Below, piece after piece: positions 46,224 through 52,503 of a stretch of 64,000 nucleotides of DNA (position 1 is its first letter; each line of letters begins with the position of its first letter). Source of the DNA: Polyangiaceae bacterium (GTDB taxonomy: Bacteria > Myxococcota_A > Polyangia > Polyangiales > Polyangiaceae); NCBI GenBank assembly GCA_016719945.1, contig JADJYE010000020.1, forward strand, positions 1 through 64,000, written 5' to 3'. The notes under the pieces were generated by a model. That model was given only the letters and a program-made list of their open reading frames with translations, had not been told where the DNA came from and ran no database searches. The translations under genes and the position numbers were made by a program.

Positions 46224-47084
46224 ATGACCGCTCACGTCATGTCGCCCTCCGACGCGCTCGAGCTCCCTTTCCTGTGTACGCCGCAGCCGCGCCAGCTGCC
46301 CGATCCCTCCGCGGCGGCGCCGTGCGATCGTAGGTCCGCGAGCGTGACGAGCCCGAGAGCACACACAGAGCCGGCCGGCCGCATCGACCCTGCGTCGATC
46401 CGCTCCTATCGCGTGGAGCGCACGGACGCGGTCGCCCTGCTCGAGCGGCTTCCGAGCGCGAGCGTCGATCTGATCGTGACCGACCCGGCGTACGAGTCGC
46501 TCGAGAAGCACCGCGCCATCGGCACCACCACCCGCCTCAAACACTCCAAGGCGTCGAGCAACGACTGGTTCACTATCTTCCCGAACGCCCGCTTCGGGGA
46601 GCTGTTCGAGCAAGCCGCGCGCGTGCTGAAGCGGCACGCGCACCTCTACTTGTTCTGCGACGCCGAGACGATGTTCGTGGCGAAGCCCATCGCGGAGGCG
46701 GCCGGCTTCAAGTTCTGGAAGCCCATCGTCTGGGACAAGGTCCGGATTGGGATGGGCTACCACTATCGTGCCCGCTACGAGTTCATCTTGTTCTTCGAGA
46801 AGGGCAAGCGGAAGCTCAAAGACCTGAGCGTCCCCGACATCCTCGAGGCGCCGCGCATCCGCGGGGGGTACCCCAGCGAGAAGCCTTCGAGCCTGTCGGA
46901 GACCCTCATTCGTCAGTCGAGCGAGCCGAGCGAGCTGGTGGTCGACCCGTTCTGCGGCTCGGGCTCGGTGGGCGTCGCGGCGCTCTCGCGCGGGCGTCGG
47001 TTCCTCGGCGGCGACCTGTGTGAAGAGGCCGTGGAGACAACGCTCGAGCGCCTCGCCCAGACGACCCAGCGCGAGGGGACGTGA
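46224..47084 (+). CDS. DNA methyltransferase (beta-class, N4/N6), type II modification
   Basis: 286 residues. Motif IV DPAY at 87-90 (TDPAYESL) precedes motif I-like DPFCGSGSVG at 241-250, the order of beta-class amino-methyltransferases, with a target-recognition stretch between. DPAY instead of DPPY fits either N6-adenine or N4-cytosine methylation; the base cannot be told. Its stop overlaps the next start by four bases (GTGA), so it is coupled to the PD-(D/E)XK nuclease gene and forms a type II restriction-modification pair. Confidence 0.88.
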   Translation: MTAHVMSPSDALELPFLCTPQPRQLPDPSAAAPCDRRSASVTSPRAHTEPAGRIDPASIRSYRVERTDAVALLERLPSASVDLIVTDPAYESLEKHRAIGTTTRLKHSKASSNDWFTIFPNARFGELFEQAARVLKRHAHLYLFCDAETMFVAKPIAEAAGFKFWKPIVWDKVRIGMGYHYRARYEFILFFEKGKRKLKDLSVPDILEAPRIRGGYPSEKPSSLSETLIRQSSEPSELVVDPFCGSGSVGVAALSRGRRFLGGDLCEEAVETTLERLAQTTQREGT

Positions 47085-47596
47085 CAGGGCACGAGTACAA
47101 GCTCAAGGTCGCGCGCTACATCGCGGCGGTCTATGGCCCGCGGGGGATCGACCTCTACGACGAGGTCACCGTCGGCACGACGATCATCGGCAAGCCGCGC
47201 CGCATCGATCTGCTCGTGCTCGAACGCGAGCACCCCGCCGAGCGGCCGCGGCGAGCGCTGGCCGTGGAGTGCAAATACCAAGACACCGCGGGCACCGTCG
47301 ACGAGAAGATCCCCTACGCTCTGCGCGACCTGGAGAGTTTGCGAATGCCGGCGACGATCGTCTACGCCGGCTCTGGCTTCTCGGACGGGGTGCTCCACCT
47401 GCTGAAGGCTTCCCCGCTGGCGGCGTTCTGCTTGCCGGACGGCACGCTCAAGCCCATCGCTCGGACGCGAACGAGCGACGCGATCCACGCGGGGACATGG
47501 CAGCTCGATCACGTCCTCGCGCAGACGTTCTCGTGGTGGGACGTGATCTTGGGGGACAGACGCCCCCTCGAGCTGACGCCTAGAAGCGACGAGTGA
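47081..47596 (+). CDS. PD-(D/E)XK type II restriction endonuclease
   Basis: 171 residues, GTG start overlapping the methyltransferase stop. The nuclease core is Asp43 (RRIDLLVLE) with Glu63-Cys-Lys65 (ALAVECKYQD), i.e. D...ExK. Flanking strand and helix (TVDEKIPYALRDL, PATIVYAGSGFSDGVLH) fit a small type II REase. The specificity is unknown; methyltransferase and nuclease recognise the same site by system logic. The 3' end overlaps the convergent gene at 47580 by 17 bases. Confidence 0.85.
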   Translation: MTGHEYKLKVARYIAAVYGPRGIDLYDEVTVGTTIIGKPRRIDLLVLEREHPAERPRRALAVECKYQDTAGTVDEKIPYALRDLESLRMPATIVYAGSGFSDGVLHLLKASPLAAFCLPDGTLKPIARTRTSDAIHAGTWQLDHVLAQTFSWWDVILGDRRPLELTPRSDE

Positions 47597-48569
47597 GCCC
47601 GACCCAGGCAGGGCCGACGCTGACCTCGACGCCGCTCGTGGCCGGCGCAGGCAAGGCGAAGCCAGCGATCACGAGGCCGATCCCCAGGCTCGCTGCTGCG
47701 CCGCCCGAGACCCAGGTGATGATGCTCCAGGTCTGCTTGTTCCGGCCGCCGTCGATCTGGTCCTCGCTGCCGGGCGGACACGTCCGCTCGGGGCCACAGG
47801 CCGTCTCCAGGTCGGCGTAGTCGCTCTTCGCGGACAGGTAGAGCCCGGTGCCAGCGCCGACGAGGCCGAGGCCCACGGCGCCGATGACGCCGCCCGCGAT
47901 CCAATACCCGGTTCGCCCTCCCGATGGCGGGGGTGGCGGGGGTGGCGGGGGCGGTGGCGGCGGTGGGGGTGGCGGCGGCGAGAGATCGATCTCGACCGCG
48001 GCGCTCTGCCCCGCGCTGAGCTCGACCTCGCGGGTCGCCTTGACGACCGCTCCGTCCAAGACCTCGACCTTCACCCTGCCGACAGGCACGGCGCGCTCTT
48101 CGCCGAGTGGCAGCGAGAGCGCCCCGACACGAGCGGTGAGCGCGGCGCCGCTGGAGCCGAGCACGGTGACCCGCACGAGCGCGACCTTCGAGCGCAGCTC
48201 GGCGCGCAGCGTGCGGATGCGCTCGAGCGTCGAAGCGTATCGCGCGTTGGACTTGGCCTCCTCTTCGGCGATCGCGAGCGCCTCGTACGCGCGCTCGAGC
48301 TGACCGGTCTCGACCAGCGCGCGGGCGAGCATCATGTGCGCATTGGGGCTGCGCACGACGTCGTACGAGCCTTGGAAGGCGAGCACGGCCTCGTCGAACC
48401 TCTTCTGCTCGAACGCGGCGGCGCCCTTCTCATAGAAGCTCTGCGCCTCTTTCTTCTGCGCAGCCGTCGCCTCGTCCACGGAGGCGCCGGGGGCCGCGCC
48501 CGCGGCGCTCGCGTAGAGCGCGAAGGCCGCGGTGAGAAGCGCGAGGGTCGACCGGAGTCTGCGGGGCAT
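47580..48569 (-). CDS. TPR/PEGA-like protein with long poly-proline tract
   Basis: 329 residues. Signal peptide, a TPR-like region (FYEKGAAAFEQKRFDEAVLAF, MLARALVETGQLERAYEALA), a PEGA-type beta segment (VTVLGSSGAALTARVGAL, PVGRVKVEVLDG), then a run of about 18 prolines. Two hydrophobic helices with a Cys-containing loop follow (ETACGPERTCPP). This is the same architecture as 17138-18184. The proline run is encoded by a GGC/GGT-type microsatellite at 47929-47981, which may vary in length. Envelope-located; function unknown. Confidence 0.75.
   Translation of the reverse strand: MPRRLRSTLALLTAAFALYASAAGAAPGASVDEATAAQKKEAQSFYEKGAAAFEQKRFDEAVLAFQGSYDVVRSPNAHMMLARALVETGQLERAYEALAIAEEEAKSNARYASTLERIRTLRAELRSKVALVRVTVLGSSGAALTARVGALSLPLGEERAVPVGRVKVEVLDGAVVKATREVELSAGQSAAVEIDLSPPPPPPPPPPPPPPPPPPSGGRTGYWIAGGVIGAVGLGLVGAGTGLYLSAKSDYADLETACGPERTCPPGSEDQIDGGRNKQTWSIITWVSGGAAASLGIGLVIAGFALPAPATSGVEVSVGPAWVGLTRRF
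47929..47981. repeat. G-rich simple repeat encoding poly-proline
   Basis: GGCGGGGGTGGCGGGGGT-type units on the plus strand; minus-strand codons CCX give the proline run. Repeated G runs could form a G-quadruplex on the plus strand and are prone to slippage. Confidence 0.7.
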
Positions 48570-48685
48570 CGTCGTCGCGTGAGCTTATCGCCCGCGGAGG
48601 GGCCGAGGACAAGTGCGCGCTCGCCAGCGGCCCGCGGAGAATCGGCTACCGCGACCGATCTGCAGGGTGTACGCTACTCGCGAGC

Positions 48686-49699
48686 ATGGCGAAGTCGGGC
48701 TCGAGCACCCCGAGTGGCGCGAGCGCCTTCGACGGCGAAGAGCCGACGGAGGTGATGCCCGCTCGAACCAAGTCGGCCGCGCCCCCGCCCGAGCCGGAGA
48801 ACAAGGACAAGCAATACGTCGCGCCTTGTGAGATCCCGGCGGCGCGGGTCCCGTTGAAGGACCAAGAGGGCGCGAAGATCGTCATCAACGTCCCCGAGAA
48901 GCGGGGCGACAACGTCGCGGGCGAGCGAGCGCGCAGACGCGCTCCGACCGTGAAGCTCTCGCGAGCCGAGGTCGACCTCGCGAAGATGAAGACTCGCGGC
49001 ATCGAGCCGACGCTGCCCGATCAGCCAGCCTTTCAGATCGACGTCACGCTGGACGATCTCGAGGACGGCGACACGGCGAAGCGGGCGAACGGCTACATCG
49101 AGCCGGCGAAGCCCATCGCAGAAGCACCACGCGTGGCTCCGGCATCGAGCCGCCCGCCGCCTTCCAGCGGCGTGGCTGCGCGCGCTGCGGGGGCGCGTGG
49201 TGACGGGGCTGCCGTTGGCAGCTTTGGGGCTCGCGCGCTCGAGCCGCCGCCCACGTCGATGCCCGTCGGCTCATCACCGAAGACCGAGCGGTCACGCGCG
49301 CCGTGGATCTTCCTCGGGGTGCTCTTGATCGGCGGCGGCGTCGCCGGGGCGATCTTCGTCACGCAGAAGGGCTCGTCTTCCAGCGAGCAACAAGCCGCCA
49401 GCCCTCCGCCCCCGACCCCTTCCGTGACCGCGACCGCCGCCAGCACCGCGATCGGCACCGGGGCGGCCGCCACCAGCCAGGGCTCGACCGCGAGCGCCGA
49501 CGCGATGAGCGCCACGGCCGCGCCGACCGACGCCACGACGGCGGCGCCGTCGGCCACTCAGCCGCTCGCGGGTGTTCCGCGGACCGGGCTGCGTCCCACG
49601 AGCACGTTCGCCCGGCCGCCCGTCACCGCGACGGTGCCGCGCGCGACCGCGAAGCCTCCGCCCCCGAAGTCCGGCGGCGACATCCCTTCCGGGATCTAG
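48686..49699 (+). CDS. Single-pass membrane protein with low-complexity tail
   Basis: 337 residues. A charged, mostly disordered N-terminal part contains YVAPCEIPAARVPLKDQEG and RAPTVKLSRAEVDLAKMK. One membrane helix (APWIFLGVLLIGGGVAGAIF) follows near residue 210, then an Ala/Thr/Pro tail. Such proteins are common in myxobacteria, probably as type II membrane proteins with a periplasmic tail. No function recognised. A terminator-like repeat follows. Confidence 0.65.
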   Translation: MAKSGSSTPSGASAFDGEEPTEVMPARTKSAAPPPEPENKDKQYVAPCEIPAARVPLKDQEGAKIVINVPEKRGDNVAGERARRRAPTVKLSRAEVDLAKMKTRGIEPTLPDQPAFQIDVTLDDLEDGDTAKRANGYIEPAKPIAEAPRVAPASSRPPPSSGVAARAAGARGDGAAVGSFGARALEPPPTSMPVGSSPKTERSRAPWIFLGVLLIGGGVAGAIFVTQKGSSSSEQQAASPPPPTPSVTATAASTAIGTGAAATSQGSTASADAMSATAAPTDATTAAPSATQPLAGVPRTGLRPTSTFARPPVTATVPRATAKPPPPKSGGDIPSGI

Positions 49700-49716
49700 C
49701 GATTCGCGGCTGCCGA

Positions 49717-49740
49717 GGGCGCGCCGGAGAAAACCCGGCG
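49717..49740. repeat. Hairpin with AGAAAA-type loop
   Basis: GCGCCGG-AGAAAAC-CCGGCGC, seven-base perfect stem, just downstream of the gene ending at 49699. A related stem (CGCCGCG-AGAAAA-CGCGGCG) lies at 50649-50668. Possible terminators for the minus-strand gene or members of a repeat family. Confidence 0.5.
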
Positions 49741-49772
49741 CCGGAGGTCACGCGCGCTCGGGCGCGTGAGCT

Positions 49773-49812
49773 CCGAAGGGCCCCGCGCCAGCGGGCGCGC
49801 CGGAGAAAATCA
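49773..49812. repeat. Dispersed intergenic repeat, copy 2
   Basis: The 28 bases 49773-49800 are the exact reverse complement of 27603-27630, and both copies are followed on the T-rich side by TTTTCT. Contains the hairpin CGCGCC-AGCG-GGCGCG. It lies at the 3' end of the sigma-like gene on the minus strand (stop at 49810). A REP-like or terminator-like repeat family is the best guess. Confidence 0.6.
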
Positions 49813-50553
49813 ACCCATGCCGTCGAACTCGGCGGCGTCCTCGAGCACGAGCGGTCGCGCTCGCGGCGCGGGCGCAGGGGTCTCGATCTCGTCCTCGTCG
49901 TCCGCCGAGGCCTCGACCTCTTCGTCCTCGTCCTCGTCGTCGACGACCTGGATGACAGGGAGGCGGCGCTTGCCGACCGGGCCCTCGTCGACGTAGTCAC
50001 GCAGCGCCTCCATGTCCCGCAGGGCCTGGAGCTTGGCGAGCGCCTTCACCTCGACCTGGCGGATGCGCTCACGGGTGAGGTTCATGATGGCGCCGACGTC
50101 CTCGAGCGTGGTGCCCCCTCGGTCTGCGACGTCGAGCGCGCAGCTCTCGTTCATGTCCCACACCTCGAGGTCCGGGAAGTTGAGCTTGATGGCGCCGGTG
50201 CGCGCGGACACGTCGAGGAACAGGTGGTGCTTGCAGGACACATACGGGCAAGGTCGCGCGCCTTCGAGGCACTCCTCACGGGTGCGCGGCTTGAAGTAGT
50301 CGGTCTCGGGATAGAGCATCCGACCGATCTCGAGCTCGCGCTTGGTCATGCGCTTCACGCTGATCGTCCGGGCACGCACCTCCCGCTTACGGCGCGAACG
50401 GCGCTGCTCCCGCGTGATGGCGGAGTCGGAGGTGGGTCGCGCAGCGCGGGCCAGAGATCCTTCGACGATGGGCTCGATCCCCTCGGCGCTGTCGCCGTGC
50501 TCGTGGCCGCCGTGCGGCAATTCGTGGGAATCGAACTCGTTCTCGTTGTTCAT
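49810..50553 (-). CDS. Sigma-70 region-4-like DNA-binding regulator
   Basis: 247 residues from the ATG at 50553, chosen for the RBS GGAG 8-11 bases upstream; an in-frame GTG/ATG to 50571 lacks support. A Cys/His pattern (CLEGARPCPYVSCKHHLFLD) is followed by DMNESCALDVADRGGTTLED and a sigma region 4-type helix-turn-helix VGAIMNLTRERIRQVEVKAL. The C-terminus is acidic (DDEDEDEEVEASADDEDE). It lacks sigma regions 2 and 3, so it resembles stand-alone sigma-4-like regulators of delta-proteobacteria rather than a true sigma factor. Confidence 0.8.
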   Translation of the reverse strand: MNNENEFDSHELPHGGHEHGDSAEGIEPIVEGSLARAARPTSDSAITREQRRSRRKREVRARTISVKRMTKRELEIGRMLYPETDYFKPRTREECLEGARPCPYVSCKHHLFLDVSARTGAIKLNFPDLEVWDMNESCALDVADRGGTTLEDVGAIMNLTRERIRQVEVKALAKLQALRDMEALRDYVDEGPVGKRRLPVIQVVDDEDEDEEVEASADDEDEIETPAPAPRARPLVLEDAAEFDGMG

Positions 50554-50648
50554 GCGCTGCCTCCGGGACATGCGAGTGGACGATGTGGCGCATGGGGGCG
50601 CGGCGCAGCCGAAGCCCGTCGGCGGCTAGTGCCCACACGTTGACCGTT

Positions 50649-50689
50649 CGCCGCGAGAAAACGCGGCGTTGGGCGCCCTCTGTGGGCGC
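50649..50689. repeat. Two adjacent hairpins upstream of the sigma-like gene
   Basis: CGCCGCG-AGAAAA-CGCGGCG (50649-50668) and GCGCCC-TCTGT-GGGCGC (50673-50689), both perfect stems. They lie in the 236-bp gap between the MerR gene stop (50790) and the sigma-like gene start (50553), on the 5' side of the latter. Terminator of merR or an operator/attenuator; undecided. Confidence 0.5.
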
Positions 50690-50789
50690 GTACTTTTCAA
50701 TCGTTGCTGCTGAGGTCCGTGGCGGCCGCAAGCGGTGCGCCCGGGAGCTCTCCGCGAGCCTTGCCCGCGAAGAGAGAAGCTTTTTTTGG

Positions 50790-51311
50790 CTAGGAGCCGG
50801 TCGCGCGACGGGCGAGCCGAGCCTGGGAGGTGAACCGGTTTTCCAGCTGGTTGAGCCGCTCGAGCAGATCTTTTGCCAGCGACTCCGCGGCGCCGATCTC
50901 GGTCGAGAGGATCCGAACTGAAGGCTCGCTCCGCTGTTTCTTCATCGAATCGCGGAGCGTCTTGAAGATCTTCGAGAGCCTTCGTTCGAGCTCTTCGATG
51001 TCACCTCGGACGAACAAGAACTCTGCTTGGATTTCCTCGATGGTCAGGTTCTCCGCCATCATTTGTTTGATGGCGAGGACCTGTCGGACGATGGTCACGG
51101 GGTACAACCCCTGGGACCCGGTGTGTTTTCCCTTGCGCCCTACCCGGACGCTGCGAGGCAACAGGCCGAGCTGCACGTACTTCCGAAGCGTGGCCTCGCT
51201 GAATTTCTGACCGTGCTGCTCAAACAACGTGAGGATGTCCGCTGACGTGAGCCCTCGAGCGTTTTCCTTCTCAATTCGCTCCAGGACGTCGTCGGGTATT
51301 CCGCGGCTCAA
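50790..51311 (-). CDS. MerR-type transcriptional regulator
   Basis: 173 residues from the TTG at 51311, which has GGAGGAG about 6 bases upstream; an in-frame GTG at 51329 has no RBS. The N-terminal MerR-like winged helix reads LTSADILTLFEQHGQKFSEA, then TLRKYVQLGLLPRSVRVG, with GLYPVTIVRQVLAIKQMMAE next. The C-terminal coiled coil (DIEELERRLSKIFKTLRDSM) is typical for dimers. No effector-binding domain is present. It may autoregulate through dyads at 51374-51392 and 51429-51440. Confidence 0.8.
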   Translation of the reverse strand: MSRGIPDDVLERIEKENARGLTSADILTLFEQHGQKFSEATLRKYVQLGLLPRSVRVGRKGKHTGSQGLYPVTIVRQVLAIKQMMAENLTIEEIQAEFLFVRGDIEELERRLSKIFKTLRDSMKKQRSEPSVRILSTEIGAAESLAKDLLERLNQLENRFTSQARLARRATGS

Positions 51312-51373
51312 GGTCTCCTCCCCCCTCACGGCGGGAGACAGTGCCGTGCTGTGTCAATCGACGCATCGGACCA

Positions 51374-51392
51374 TATTCCACTGAATGGAATA
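51374..51392. promoter_or_regulatory. Inverted repeat upstream of merR
   Basis: TATTCCA-CTGAA-TGGAATA, 7-bp arms with a 5-base spacer, in an unusually AT-rich patch 63-81 bases before the MerR start. MerR-type proteins bind such dyads between -35 and -10. A second, smaller dyad CGCAA-AA-TTGCG lies at 51429-51440. Confidence 0.5.
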
Positions 51393-51428
51393 CAGTCAAT
51401 TTCTCTCAGGCCTTTTATTGCCAAACGT

Positions 51429-51440
51429 CGCAAAATTGCG
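51429..51440. promoter_or_regulatory. Short dyad between merR and the hydrolase gene
   Basis: CGCAAAATTGCG, 5-base arms with a two-base centre, in the ~350-base divergent region 51312-51663. The rest of that region has no gene. The lower-GC stretch 51355-51470 probably holds both promoters. Confidence 0.4.
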
Positions 51441-51663
51441 GTAGGAGCCCCCCGACCTGCGCTCGGCCTGGACATTGATTGTCCTAGGGTGAGGGCTGCA
51501 GCACGCAAACGCAGCGCGTTGCAAAACCTCAAGGGTTGCGGGGATTTGCGCACTAGGCCCCACATGGATACCCGCGCATCGGCGGATGTCCGACATCCCG
51601 CCATTTCTGCTAGAAAACCGGCCTCCGCGCCCTCCAGCGGTAAGCTCTGGCGCGGCGACGAAG

Positions 51664-52503
51664 ATGACGGGCATGCGAGAGAGCCGGGACGTGACGGTCC
51701 GCGACGTGCGGATACGAGCGGTGGAGGCAGGGCGCGGAAAGGGCCCGGCCATCCTGCTCATCCACGGGTTCATCGTCACCCACGCCGAGTGGGACGACGT
51801 GATCGACGAGCTCGCGGAGCGCTTCCACGTGATCGCGCCGGATCTCCCGGGCTTCGGCGATAGCTCCAAGCCGAGCCCTTCAAAGTACGCGTACAGCATC
51901 GAGGCGTTCGCGGAGTCGATGGCAGACCTGGTCGCCGCCTTCGGTGTGGGGCGGGTCCACGTCGTCGGTCACTCGATGGGCGGCGCGGTGGCGCTCACGC
52001 TCGCCGCTCAGCACCCGGAGCTCGTGCAGCGGCTCGTCGTCGTCGATCCGCTGTCGTACGCGGTCCCCATGAGCTTCCGCGCGAAGCTGCCGTTTTATCC
52101 CGTGATCGGGCCGTTCATCTTCAAGCAGCTGTACGGGCGGACGATGTTCCGCTCGTACTTCCGGGACGAGGTGTTCCCGCGCGGCGCGCCGATCAATCTC
52201 CCGCGGATCGACAGCTTCTACGACAAGTTCAACTCGCCGGCGGCGAGAGAGAGCGCCTACGCCACGCTGCGCGCCGTGCTCGATACGCGAACCCTGGTCG
52301 CCCGCCTCGGCCGCGTGCGCGCGCCGACGCTCGTCGTCTGGGGACGAGACGACAAGCTGTTCCCGTGCGCCAACGCGTCGCGGCTCGCGCGCGAGCTGAC
52401 GGACGCGCGCCTCGAGGTGATGGAATGCGGCCACTCGCCGGCCGAGGAGCGCCCCGAGCAGTTCCTGTCGATCGTCACCGAGTTCCTCGAAGGCCGGCGG
52501 TGA
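51664..52503 (+). CDS. Alpha/beta hydrolase
   Basis: 279 residues from the ATG at 51664 (an ATG at 51586 would add 26). Alpha/beta-hydrolase marks are IHGFIVTHAEWDDV (oxyanion region), nucleophile elbow VVGHSMGGAVAL (Ser), WGRDDKLFP (catalytic Asp) and MECGHSPAEERPEQF (His). Small-molecule hydrolase or lipase-like; substrate unknown. Its stop overlaps the next start by four bases (GTGA), so it leads the transporter operon. Confidence 0.85.
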   Translation: MTGMRESRDVTVRDVRIRAVEAGRGKGPAILLIHGFIVTHAEWDDVIDELAERFHVIAPDLPGFGDSSKPSPSKYAYSIEAFAESMADLVAAFGVGRVHVVGHSMGGAVALTLAAQHPELVQRLVVVDPLSYAVPMSFRAKLPFYPVIGPFIFKQLYGRTMFRSYFRDEVFPRGAPINLPRIDSFYDKFNSPAARESAYATLRAVLDTRTLVARLGRVRAPTLVVWGRDDKLFPCANASRLARELTDARLEVMECGHSPAEERPEQFLSIVTEFLEGRR

